A stretch of DNA of 64,000 nucleotides from Vibrio orientalis CIP 102891 = ATCC 33934 (GTDB taxonomy: Bacteria > Pseudomonadota > Gammaproteobacteria > Enterobacterales > Vibrionaceae). How positions within the stretch are numbered: the first letter of the stretch is position 1; each line of letters begins with the position of its first letter. Positions 17,480 to 25,549 of the stretch are shown here, piece by piece. The notes under the pieces are model-generated. The model ran no database searches. It was not told the origin of the DNA and saw nothing but the letters and a program-made list of their open reading frames with translations. Location: assembly GCF_000176235.1 (NCBI RefSeq), contig NZ_ACZV01000004.1:1515960-1579959 (forward strand). The letters are read 5' to 3'. Position numbers and translations under genes: made by a program.

Positions 17480-18265
17480 ATGGCTGTAGCAAGCTGTGAC
17501 AGAACTAAGTATGACGGAATAAAGATCAACAACCTTTTTCATGAATACGTGGCAGGCAAGCCAATCCTTAAAGGTATTGATATTGATATCGACCAACCGG
17601 GCATTATTGCCATCATTGGCCCATCAGGGACAGGTAAAAGTACTTTGCTTCGTTGCATCAACCGCCTTAACGATCCAACCAGCGGTGAGATCTTATTCGA
17701 AGGGGAAGACTTAACCAAGTTGCAAGGCCAAGCGCTACGTAAGCAACGTCGCCATATTGGTATGGTTTTCCAAGAGTACAACTTAGTTGAACGCCTAACC
17801 GTGATTGAAAATGTCTTAAGTGGCCGATTGGGCTATATGTCTTCATGGAATGCTTGGCGTCGTAACTATTCAAAAGAAGATTTGCGCAAAGCGTTCGAGC
17901 TTTTAGAATTCGTAGGCTTACAAGATTTTGCTAATCAGCGCGCAGACAGTCTTTCTGGTGGTCAGCGCCAACGTGTCGGTATTGCCCGTGCTGTCATGCA
18001 AGATCCATATATCTTACTGGCAGATGAGCCGACCTCTTCACTCGATCCGAAAACGGCGGTTGAGATCATGGAGTTGATGGAAACCTTCGCCAAAGAAAAA
18101 CAGATCCCTGTGCTGGTGAACATCCATGACGTGAACTTGGCTAAGCGTTTTGCTAACCGCATTATCGGCATGTGTAACGGCAAAGTTCATTATGATGGTA
18201 GTCCTGAAGGCATCAGTGAAGAAGATCTCAAGATCATTTACGGAGGTGAGTCATGGCTGGATTAA
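17480..18265 (+). CDS. phnC: Phosphonate-type ABC transporter ATPase
   Basis: 261 aa. Walker [11 protein letters not shown]-loop [13 protein letters not shown], signature [10 protein letters not shown], Walker [14 protein letters not shown], and the switch His in NIHDVNLA. The Q-loop and [17 protein letters not shown] segment are typical of PhnC. An in-frame start at 17414 exists, but ATG 17480 has AAGGAAG at 17467-17473 and gives the usual PhnC N terminus. The last 13 bp overlap phnE1, so the two are translationally coupled. Energises the import of the PhnD ligand at the inner membrane. Confidence 0.92.
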   Translation: MAVASCDRTKYDGIKINNLFHEYVAGKPILKGIDIDIDQPGIIAIIGPSGTGKSTLLRCINRLNDPTSGEILFEGEDLTKLQGQALRKQRRHIGMVFQEYNLVERLTVIENVLSGRLGYMSSWNAWRRNYSKEDLRKAFELLEFVGLQDFANQRADSLSGGQRQRVGIARAVMQDPYILLADEPTSSLDPKTAVEIMELMETFAKEKQIPVLVNIHDVNLAKRFANRIIGMCNGKVHYDGSPEGISEEDLKIIYGGESWLD

Positions 18266-19056
18266 GCTCCTCATCTTCTGCGTCAATCAATGTAGAAAAC
18301 CCATTTAAAACGTCTTGGGCGAGTCGTTTAGGTGTCGTTGCTATCGTGGCCTATTTGTTCTACAGCTTTGCAACCTTAGATCTAACGCTTGATAGATTAA
18401 TTATTGGTTTTGGTGAAAGCGAACGCTTACTTTCTCGTATGTTCCCGCCTGACTTTTCTCGCTCTAATCTACTCCTCAGTGGTTTAGCGGAAAGCTTACA
18501 AATTGCGATTATTTCGAGCTTTTTTGGCATCGTTATATCGTTGTTCTTGGGCTTATTGGCTGCGCGTAACATGATGCCATCGATTGTGTCGACGCCAGTG
18601 CGTGGTTTTATCGCCTTATGTCGCTCTTTCCACCCAGTCATCATCGCAATCTTGTTTGTAAAAGCGGTAGGCTTTGGCGCACTAGCCGGGATTTTAACCT
18701 TAGTCTTTGCCTCCATCGGCTTTATTGCCAAGTTGTTTGCCGAAGCGATTGAAGAAATCTCCTTTAAACAGGTGGAAGCGATCCGAGCAACGGGCGCGAG
18801 CTTTATTAGCGTGATTCTGTTTGCGGTCATGCCGCAGGTATTTACTCGTTTCATCGGATTTTCCAGTTACCAGCTTGATTCAAATCTACGTAACTCGACC
18901 ATGGTCGGTATCGTTGGTGCGGGTGGCTTAGGTGGGACACTGTTTTCAGCATTCCAACGCTTTGACTATGATTTTGTCGCAGCGATTCTGATTACGATTA
19001 TCGCGCTGATTCTAGTGGGTGAGTTCTTGTCTAATGTAGTAAGGAGAATCTTCTAA
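18253..19056 (+). CDS. phnE: Phosphonate-type ABC transporter permease 1
   Basis: 267 aa with about six hydrophobic segments. The EAA-type loop reads [20 protein letters not shown], and the following [15 protein letters not shown] is the family's C-terminal signature. GGAGGTGAG precedes the ATG. Its stop codon shares a base with the next ATG (TAATG). Two different permeases imply a heterodimeric channel. Confidence 0.9.
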   Translation: MAGLSSSSSASINVENPFKTSWASRLGVVAIVAYLFYSFATLDLTLDRLIIGFGESERLLSRMFPPDFSRSNLLLSGLAESLQIAIISSFFGIVISLFLGLLAARNMMPSIVSTPVRGFIALCRSFHPVIIAILFVKAVGFGALAGILTLVFASIGFIAKLFAEAIEEISFKQVEAIRATGASFISVILFAVMPQVFTRFIGFSSYQLDSNLRNSTMVGIVGAGGLGGTLFSAFQRFDYDFVAAILITIIALILVGEFLSNVVRRIF

Positions 19057-19859
19057 TGACGACAGCTTCTATTGATAGAGAATGGCAACGTTTTACCTTT
19101 AATGAGCGCATTGCAAGATTCGCAGCCTACCTTTGTTTTGTTTCGGCCATTGTATGGTCTTGGCAGACGGTAGAAGTCATTCCTGAGTTTCTCTACGACG
19201 CGCCGGCGCAGTTTGCGGATATGTTTGGTCGAATGGTGCCGCTCGATTATGGTTTCTACCCGACAACCATCCATGCTGCGCTGATTGAAACTTTGCACAT
19301 CGCGACGTTAGGTACCTTGTTTACACTGATATTGGCAATTCCATTGGCATTGCTTAATGCGCCAAATATCACACCAAATAAAACGTTAAACTGGATAGCG
19401 CAGTTCTTCTTAGTGTCATCGCGTTCAGTAAACTCCTTAGTTTGGGCTTTACTTTTCATTGCACTGTTTGGTCCGGGTGTACTGGCGGGCATTATGGCGA
19501 TTGCAGTCCGTAGTATTGGCTTCGTGGGCAAGCTATTGGCGGAGGCGATTGCCGAAGTCAATATGGGCACCATTGAAGCGCTAAAAGCGACAGGAGCTTC
19601 TTGGGCAAGTATCTTGATGAAAGGTTATTGGCCTCAGGTTATGCCGGCATTCTTCTCGATTGTGCTGTTCCGCTGGGATATCAACGTGCGTGAATCTGCT
19701 GTACTTGGTTTGGTTGGTGCGGGTGGTATTGGTGTGGTTCTAAATGATGCTCAAAACCTATTTGAGTGGCAGAAAGTATCGATGGTACTAGTGAGCATTT
19801 TCGCTGTGGTTGTATTGGCTGAGGCATTGGTCGTGCATGTACGTAAGAAGCTAATTTAA
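19056..19859 (+). CDS. phnE: Phosphonate-type ABC transporter permease 2
   Basis: 267 aa, the same length as permease 1 and of the same family. EAA loop EALKATGASWASILMKGYWP and signature GLVGAGGIGVVLNDA. AAGGAG at 19041-19046 serves the ATG, and translation is coupled to permease 1 by a one-base overlap. Last gene of the operon, closed by a terminator. Confidence 0.9.
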   Translation: MTTASIDREWQRFTFNERIARFAAYLCFVSAIVWSWQTVEVIPEFLYDAPAQFADMFGRMVPLDYGFYPTTIHAALIETLHIATLGTLFTLILAIPLALLNAPNITPNKTLNWIAQFFLVSSRSVNSLVWALLFIALFGPGVLAGIMAIAVRSIGFVGKLLAEAIAEVNMGTIEALKATGASWASILMKGYWPQVMPAFFSIVLFRWDINVRESAVLGLVGAGGIGVVLNDAQNLFEWQKVSMVLVSIFAVVVLAEALVVHVRKKLI

Positions 19860-19884
19860 GCTTAAGCCGTGTACAGCAAAAACA

Positions 19885-19912
19885 AAAAGGCAGGGGGGAC
19901 TCTGCCTTTTTC
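19885..19912 (+). terminator. Terminator of the phn operon
   Basis: AAAAGGCAG / CTGCCTTTT stem with a short loop and T run. Confidence 0.85.
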
Positions 19913-19960
19913 AATTAATCCATTATCAATCCCTTTCAGCTTGGCATCTTGTCAAAAAGG

Positions 19961-20134
19961 TTACTCGCTTAAAGTGTCGACAAGAGTTGGCTCATCATCA
20001 GGATGGTGAGTTTGGTGTTCTTCCAACCAATGCGGGTTGTTATGTATTGCTTCTATCAGCTCTTGATCTACGTGGGCGAAGTAAAGGTCTTCTTCAGCTT
20101 TGCCTCTGAGTCTGAGTTTTTCCGTAAAGTCCAT
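19961..20134 (-). CDS. Small conserved-looking protein of unknown function
   Basis: 57 aa, highly charged, with no signal or membrane segment. Residues MDFTEKLRLRGKAEEDLYFA form a likely amphipathic helix, followed by a His-rich, acidic C-terminal half. The start at 20134 is set by a very strong AAGGAGG 6 nt upstream; an in-frame ATG 21 bp earlier lacks one. The strong ribosome site is the main evidence that it is real. Confidence 0.7.
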   Translation of the reverse strand: MDFTEKLRLRGKAEEDLYFAHVDQELIEAIHNNPHWLEEHQTHHPDDEPTLVDTLSE

Positions 20135-20242
20135 GGCTTGCCTCCTTGGAATCACGACGTCCTATTTAAAGTATAGTTAGCCGTGACCCACCCAGAGGCG
20201 AAGGTCCACAATGATTGCTCAAAGTGAGAGGTTGGTAGGGTA

Positions 20243-21028
20243 TTAATTTTCGTTTTTGAGTACGAGCAACTGTTGGCTAAATTCAGAAAAGCCAAAGCCG
20301 CCTGGCTGACTCATGACAAGACTCGGTTTATGGCTCAATTTGTGCCAATAATGCTCTATGTTCTTAACGCCGACCGTCATTGGCAGTGTCTCGAACATTT
20401 GCTGGTCATTGAGCGAATCACCCACATAGCAGCATTTATCCAAAATCTCTTGCTCGTTGAGCCCTTTGCTTTTCAGGTAGGCAAACGCACTGTTGCGCTT
20501 AGAGTGTTCACCATACCAAGCGTTGATGTGAATAGAGCTCGCCGTCGCATGGGCGCCTAGTTGGTGGATTTGGGCCACAAGTTGTTCAATTACCCTTGGG
20601 TCAAGCGGTTCGCGGTTTTGGCCAATATCGATGGCGACTTCGCATAAGCGGTACGCTTGATCCAGAGTCAGGTTGATATCTGAATATTGACTCAGCAGTT
20701 GTTCGACTTGGCTCTTTAGTTCTGCTTGTTGGGAGCGCATGGTTTCAAGCGGAACGCTGCTTGTTAAGCTAATCCCGTGCTCCCCTTTTTCTAAGGTGAA
20801 AGCACCGTTTTCTCCCAGTACCGCATCCACTGGCCAAAGTTGCGCGATATGATCACACCAACCCGCACATGCGCCGGTGACGGCCACAATCTTGATTCCT
20901 TGCTGCTTAAGAGCGTTGAGAGCAATCAGTGTTTCTGGCGGAAGTTTGCCTTGCCAAGTCAAGGTATCGTCGACGTCAGTCAGTACCCATTCAATGTTTT
21001 TCCAATCCTTTGAAAGTACGTTTTCCAT
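20243..21028 (-). CDS. HAD-superfamily (Cof/IIB type) hydrolase
   Basis: 261 aa. Motif I is LTDVDDTLTW (nucleophile and acid/base Asp), motif II lies in VAVTGACAGW, and motif IV is YVGDSLNDQQMF. A large cap sits between motifs II and III, as in subfamily IIB phosphatases of sugar phosphates. The region GENGAFTLEKGE is typical of Cof-like members. Cytosolic phosphatase with unknown substrate. Single gene with a weak ribosome site, divergent from the AraC gene. Confidence 0.8.
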   Translation of the reverse strand: MENVLSKDWKNIEWVLTDVDDTLTWQGKLPPETLIALNALKQQGIKIVAVTGACAGWCDHIAQLWPVDAVLGENGAFTLEKGEHGISLTSSVPLETMRSQQAELKSQVEQLLSQYSDINLTLDQAYRLCEVAIDIGQNREPLDPRVIEQLVAQIHQLGAHATASSIHINAWYGEHSKRNSAFAYLKSKGLNEQEILDKCCYVGDSLNDQQMFETLPMTVGVKNIEHYWHKLSHKPSLVMSQPGGFGFSEFSQQLLVLKNEN

Positions 21029-21153
21029 CTATTCATATCGTGTTTTTGAGCGAATAGTTGAGTCTACCTAAGCCATGACGGAATTTCAGTGAGGTGAGTA
21101 AAGTTAACGGATTCTCAGTGACGGTTCACTTTTCAGCAATAACGTTTCGTTGT

Positions 21154-21168
21154 TGTAAATAGTTATCA
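21154..21168 (-). promoter_or_regulatory. Putative Fur box upstream of the AraC-type regulator
   Basis: On the minus strand TGATAACTATTTACA matches the 7-1-7 Fur consensus at 11 of 14 scored positions. About 70 bp upstream of the regulator's start. Confidence 0.55.
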
Positions 21169-21239
21169 TTTTTATATAACCATTGGTACAATATCTAGCT
21201 TGGTAGTGTTAGAAATATCATTAATTTATCGGGGGCATT

Positions 21240-22169
21240 GTGGCAAAGGCATCTAATACAGCGAAGGCGGTAGCGACGTTTAATCGTATTAGTAAGGTTT
21301 TATCCTTTATTCACAGTCACCTGGATGCGCCGCTTTCACTTGAAGATATCGCGGCGCAGAGCTGTTGGTCTCGCTGGCAATTACAACGCGTCTTTCAGGC
21401 AGAGACAGGGTTGACGGTGGCCAACTATGTCCGTGAATTAAAACTTAGTGCAGCAGCCGAGTTGCTATTAGATTCTGATCAGAGAGTGATCGACATTGCC
21501 ATCGCACTGGGCTTCAATTCTGAAATTGCCTTTAGCCGTGCGTTTAAGCAATTTTTTGGTCACAGTCCAAGAACGTACCGCAACAATGCCCAACGCATAG
21601 GGCTGAAAAAGCCGATTGAAGTGTCTGAAGTAAGTATCAATGGCGCCAATGAGCTCGCGTTTGTTGAGGTCCGAATCGACACCAAAGAAGCCTTTATTCT
21701 GAAGGGGGTAAAAGGCGAGATTAAAGGGCTTTTCTCTCTATTGCCTGATTTTTCCTATGTGGTACCAAAACTTTGGCAGCAGTTAGAGGCGATTGTTCAC
21801 CCTTCCTCTGTGCCTCAAGGCCAACTACTTGGGGTCGTTGATGTGACGAAAGCGGCTTTTGATGGCAGCAATCTTTTCTATTGGGCTGGGCTTGAGCTGC
21901 ACCAGAGCACGCTAATGCCCCAATTGCCGAGCGTGGTTTCTGACGAGTTAGATATCTTGAATGTTCCCCAGCAAACTTACGCTGCGGTAAAACATAAAGG
22001 TCCGATAGAGACTTTGCCAAAAACCTTAGAGTGGTTCATTTTACATTGGTTACCGAATTCTGATTACCGCGGTATTGATGGCTATGAGCTGGAAGTATAC
22101 CCGCAACACTACCAAGCGGATTCTCCAGATGCGGAGATGGAGTATTGGGTGCCGATCTCCAAGGTTTAA
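21240..22169 (+). CDS. AraC-family regulator with GyrI-like effector domain
   Basis: 309 aa from a GTG start behind a GGGGG tract. Two AraC helix-turn-helices occupy residues ~20-115 (LSLEDIAAQSCWSRWQLQRVF and VIDIAIALGFNSEIAFSRAFK). The C-terminal half (from about 130) resembles GyrI-like small-molecule-binding domains, as in Rob/SoxS-related regulators with effector pockets. With a Fur box in front and a siderophore receptor behind, it probably activates the receptor when the ferric siderophore is present. AraC-type DesR next to the ferrioxamine receptor desA in other vibrios is a known parallel, but identity here is inferred. Confidence 0.8.
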   Translation: MAKASNTAKAVATFNRISKVLSFIHSHLDAPLSLEDIAAQSCWSRWQLQRVFQAETGLTVANYVRELKLSAAAELLLDSDQRVIDIAIALGFNSEIAFSRAFKQFFGHSPRTYRNNAQRIGLKKPIEVSEVSINGANELAFVEVRIDTKEAFILKGVKGEIKGLFSLLPDFSYVVPKLWQQLEAIVHPSSVPQGQLLGVVDVTKAAFDGSNLFYWAGLELHQSTLMPQLPSVVSDELDILNVPQQTYAAVKHKGPIETLPKTLEWFILHWLPNSDYRGIDGYELEVYPQHYQADSPDAEMEYWVPISKV

Positions 22170-22258
22170 GCTGTTTGATAAACCCTCTCCACTGCCATTT
22201 TCTCGTTAACTTGCACCAAATTGTTAACTTTAATTTCCGTCTGCCTATATTATGCAAA

Positions 22259-22273
22259 TGATATTTATTCTCA
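22259..22273 (+). promoter_or_regulatory. Putative Fur box upstream of the TonB receptor
   Basis: TGATATTTATTCTCA matches the 7-1-7 Fur consensus at 12 of 14 scored positions, 31 bp before the receptor start. Supports iron repression. Confidence 0.75.
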
Positions 22274-22304
22274 ATAAAGAAAAGCATTGGTATAGAAGAA
22301 CAAC

Positions 22305-24464
22305 ATGGATAATACGATGACATTTAAGCGCTCAGCCGTAGCGCTCGCGTTGCTAGCGACATTTTCAGCTCCCATTTTAGCAGCCGATCAAAGCAACCCT
22401 GATACCACTCAACTTGAAACCATCACTGTGCTAGGTAAGGCGTATCGAAATACCGCAACCAAAACCGCACTGGAGCCAGAAGAAACGCCGCAAGGCATTA
22501 CCGTTCTTGATGGTGAGTTGCTTGAACAGCGTGGCGTCAAATCCGTATCTCAAGCGCTTCGCTATGCGCCGGGTGTAGTGACTGAGCAAAAAGGTGCATC
22601 AGTGACCATGTATGATAACTACTCAATTCGTGGTTTCGATAACAAGAACGTTAACTACTACGATGGTTTGGCACTTCAGTACTTAAACGGTTGGAACTTA
22701 CAGCCACAAATTGACCCTATTGCGATTCAGCAGATTGAGGTATTTAAAGGCCCAACATCAGTTCTTTATGGTGCAATGCCACCGGGTGGTATGGTCAATA
22801 TCATCGCTAAAAGCCCTCAGTTGCAAGACAGCACCTCAGTCGGTGTGGCGACGGGTTCTAGAAACTTGATGGAAGCTTCAATTGATACCACAGGGCAAAT
22901 CGGCGATAGCAACTTATCTTACCGTGTTATTGCGCTTGCTCGTAAGCAAGATAGTCAGGTCGATTTCGCTGAAGAGGAACGTTACGTATTCGCTCCATCA
23001 CTAGATTGGCAAGTGACCGATCGTACGTTAATCAACTTTAACCTCTACTACCAAAATGATCCGTCGCTGGGTATCAACTCATCCCTGCCTTCTATGGGCA
23101 TGGTGACTGACAGTCCAGTTGGTTCAATTTCATCTTCTACGTCAGCAGGAGACAAGAACTGGAGTACATTCGAACGTGAAGTTCTGATGCTGGGCTACAA
23201 AATTAACCACGATTTTGAGAGTGGTTGGAGCTTCTTACAAAACGCTCGCTATACCGATGCGTCTTTGTATCAAGAAAACACTTATCACTACTGCGATGAA
23301 GCGAGCGGCTACTGTGATTTTAATGCTCAAACTGGCGAGTTAACTCGTAACATCTACAGCACCGATGAAAGCTCAACTGGCTTTGTGATTGATAACCAGT
23401 TGTCCAAGCTAGTTGTTACCGGTGATGTTGAACATAACTTACTGTTTGGTTTTGATTACCAACAGCTAAGTGGTGATGCGAAATACACGACCTTCGGTCA
23501 AATCAGTGGCTTTAACGTCTTTAACCCGAACAACAACATGATTGATCGTAGCCAACTGACAGCAACCAGTGTTAGCAACGATAAAGTGGATGTCGAGCAG
23601 TTAGGTTTCTACTTCCAAGATCAGTTGCGCTATAACGCACTTGTGTTGATTGCTGGTGGTCGCTACGACCAGTATGAATCAACCAGTAACTACAATGGCT
23701 TCGAGACCAAAGCTGACCAAAGTGAATTCTCTTACCGTGTTGGCGCATTGTATGAGCTATCCAATGGTATCTCTCCTTTCATCAACTATGCGACCAGCTT
23801 TGAACCTGTTGCTGGTGTAAGTGCATTTAACGAACCGTTCGAAGCAGAAACTGGCAGCCAAATCGAAGGTGGTGTGAAGTACCAGTCTGAAGGCGGTGCA
23901 GTGGAATCGACCGTGTCTGTTTTCCACATCGTTAAGGAAAATGTGGTTATCACAGACCCATCATCTGCCGATTACCAAGGTCAGTTGCAAGTCGGTGAAG
24001 TGACGTCACAAGGCGCTGAGTTTGAAGCGCGTTGGTACCCAACAGACTCTGTCGATGTACTGGCTAGCTACACCTACTTAGATGTTGAGATTACCGAAGA
24101 TGGTGACAACGGCCTACAAGGAACGACGCCAATTTATGTACCAGAACACTCGGCGACACTTTGGGCTAACTATTACGTAAGCTCGGGGGCATTAGACGGT
24201 GCTCGCTTGGGCGGTGGTGCTCGTTATGTTGGCGAAATGCAGATGGACGCGAGCAATACCCAAGGTAAAGTCCCTTCATACACGGTTGTCGATCTTTCTC
24301 TTGGCTATGATTTAGGTTATGCGAGCGACTCTTTAAGCGGTGCTCAAGCGAACCTTATCATCAACAACCTATTTGATACCGATAATTACACTTGCTACGA
24401 CAAGTACAATTGTTGGTACGGAGCGGAGCAGTCAATCGAGCTAAATGTGAATTACGAGTTTTAA
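22305..24464 (+). CDS. TonB-dependent siderophore receptor (FhuA/hydroxamate type)
   Basis: 719 aa with a signal peptide cleaved after ILA (about residue 26), a TonB-box-like LETITVLG, and a plug domain with SVSQALRYAPGV, YSIRGFD, and IEVFKGPTSVLYGAMPPGGMVNII. The 22-strand barrel ends in NVNYEF with terminal Phe. The plug motifs are those of the TIGR01783 siderophore-receptor group. Two Cys pairs lie in extracellular loops (HYCDEASGYC; YTCYDKYNCW). It imports a ferric siderophore, perhaps ferrioxamine given the AraC neighbour. A hairpin without its T run follows. Confidence 0.9.
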   Translation: MDNTMTFKRSAVALALLATFSAPILAADQSNPDTTQLETITVLGKAYRNTATKTALEPEETPQGITVLDGELLEQRGVKSVSQALRYAPGVVTEQKGASVTMYDNYSIRGFDNKNVNYYDGLALQYLNGWNLQPQIDPIAIQQIEVFKGPTSVLYGAMPPGGMVNIIAKSPQLQDSTSVGVATGSRNLMEASIDTTGQIGDSNLSYRVIALARKQDSQVDFAEEERYVFAPSLDWQVTDRTLINFNLYYQNDPSLGINSSLPSMGMVTDSPVGSISSSTSAGDKNWSTFEREVLMLGYKINHDFESGWSFLQNARYTDASLYQENTYHYCDEASGYCDFNAQTGELTRNIYSTDESSTGFVIDNQLSKLVVTGDVEHNLLFGFDYQQLSGDAKYTTFGQISGFNVFNPNNNMIDRSQLTATSVSNDKVDVEQLGFYFQDQLRYNALVLIAGGRYDQYESTSNYNGFETKADQSEFSYRVGALYELSNGISPFINYATSFEPVAGVSAFNEPFEAETGSQIEGGVKYQSEGGAVESTVSVFHIVKENVVITDPSSADYQGQLQVGEVTSQGAEFEARWYPTDSVDVLASYTYLDVEITEDGDNGLQGTTPIYVPEHSATLWANYYVSSGALDGARLGGGARYVGEMQMDASNTQGKVPSYTVVDLSLGYDLGYASDSLSGAQANLIINNLFDTDNYTCYDKYNCWYGAEQSIELNVNYEF

Positions 24465-24487
24465 GCTCTTAAACACCTCAAGTAAAT

Positions 24488-24510
24488 GGGCAGCTCATCA
24501 TGGGCTGCCC
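24488..24510 (+). terminator. Hairpin after the TonB receptor, T run missing
   Basis: GGGCAGC (24488-24494) pairs with GCTGCCC (24504-24510). The next bases are TATCTG instead of T's and already belong to the sugar-kinase remnant, so the terminator seems cut at its 3' side. Confidence 0.6.
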
Positions 24511-24713
24511 TATCTGATCTAAGCCGCTATTTTGGGTTGTCAGGAGGAGATGATACACCTCTGCAAACTTGCGAACGGCTCACTGCTCTTGGGGTAAAGA
24601 CGGTAATCGTCAAACTTGGTGCTAACGGGTGTTTAGTCTCGGAATCGGGTGTCAATGAACCCTATAATGTATTAACAACGTACGCAGACGCCGCAAAGAA
24701 TAAATTCAAATAG
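24511..24713 (+). pseudogene. Fragment of a PfkB-family sugar kinase (KDG kinase-like)
   Basis: About 65 codons remain open: LSDLSRYFGLSGGDDTPL, then LTALGVKTVIVKLGANGCL, which is the middle of a ribokinase/2-keto-3-deoxygluconate-kinase fold. The N-terminal half and the C-terminal GAGD-type catalytic motif are gone; the frame ends in TTYADAAKNKFK and a stop. An ATG at 24486 would start inside the preceding hairpin and is not credible. The fragment sits 10 bp before eda, where a kdgK-type gene would be expected, so it is probably the remnant of a former kinase-eda operon. Confidence 0.7.
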
Positions 24714-24723
24714 GAACAAAACA

Positions 24724-25353
24724 ATGCCTACCTTAAACGAGCAGCTACAAGCGCTGAAAGTTATCCCTGTTATTGCGATTGATAATGCACAAGACATTAT
24801 TCCACTGGGTAAAGTGTTGGCGGAAAACGGCCTGCCAGCAGCAGAAATTACTTTTCGCTCAGAAGCGGCAGTAGAAGCAATTCGACTCTTGCGTGAAGCG
24901 CAGCCAGATATGCTGATCGGCGCAGGCACTGTGCTTAATAAAGAACAGGCGATGGCAGCAAAAGAAGCGGGCGCAACCTTTATTGTGTCACCGGGTTTTA
25001 ACCCAAATACTGTCAAAGCGTGCCAAGAGATTGGTATTGATATCGTGCCGGGCGTAAACAACCCAAGCACCATTGAAGCGGCCTTAGAAATGGGCCTAAC
25101 CACGCTCAAGTTCTTCCCAGCGGAAGCATCAGGTGGCGTAAACATGGTTAAGGCATTGCTGGCTCCATACACCGACGTGAGTTTAATGCCGACGGGTGGA
25201 ATCAATCCTGCCAACATCAAAGACTACTTAGCGGTGCCACGAGTACTGGCGTGTGGTGGCACATGGATGGTTGATAAAAAGCTGATTGAAGCAGGCCAAT
25301 GGGACGAACTGGCTAAGCTCACTCGTGAAGCGGTTGCCCTCGTTTCCGAGTAA
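24724..25353 (+). CDS. eda: KDPG/KHG aldolase
   Basis: 209 aa, full length. It splits 2-keto-3-deoxy-6-phosphogluconate into pyruvate and glyceraldehyde-3-phosphate. Visible class I aldolase features are VIPVIAIDNAQD, AAEITFRSEAA with the catalytic Glu, the LIGAGTVLN strand, the FIVSPGFN strand, and the Schiff-base Lys in TTLKFFPAEASGG. MPTGGIN binds phosphate. AGGA sits 8 nt upstream of ATG. With the adjoining sugar kinase broken, it may depend on readthrough from the receptor gene or on a promoter inside the remnant. Confidence 0.93.
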   Translation: MPTLNEQLQALKVIPVIAIDNAQDIIPLGKVLAENGLPAAEITFRSEAAVEAIRLLREAQPDMLIGAGTVLNKEQAMAAKEAGATFIVSPGFNPNTVKACQEIGIDIVPGVNNPSTIEAALEMGLTTLKFFPAEASGGVNMVKALLAPYTDVSLMPTGGINPANIKDYLAVPRVLACGGTWMVDKKLIEAGQWDELAKLTREAVALVSE

Positions 25354-25378
25354 TCACATTATCCCACGGTTTCCAAAG

Positions 25379-25414
25379 CGCCTCTATTCTGAATCAGATG
25401 GAGGCGTTTTTGTT
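25379..25414 (+). terminator. Terminator of eda
   Basis: CGCCTC / GAGGCG stem with an inner CTG/CAG pair, then TTTTTGTTTT. Confidence 0.75.
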
Positions 25415-25549
25415 TTAGATAGCCGCTCATTTTCGATTCTAATTCGCAGCCATGAGTGACTAGCTTTGAGTCGGCAAAAATTGTAATCCCCAACTTTTGT
25501 GCCTTTACTTTATCCCATAACTATAAACCCAATAATAATGGATAACGTG

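Noticed and set aside
24486..24713. A complete 75-codon gene starting at ATG 24486
   Set aside because: The first codons are the receptor's terminator hairpin and there is no ribosome site; the rest matches the interior of a sugar kinase, so a remnant is more likely.
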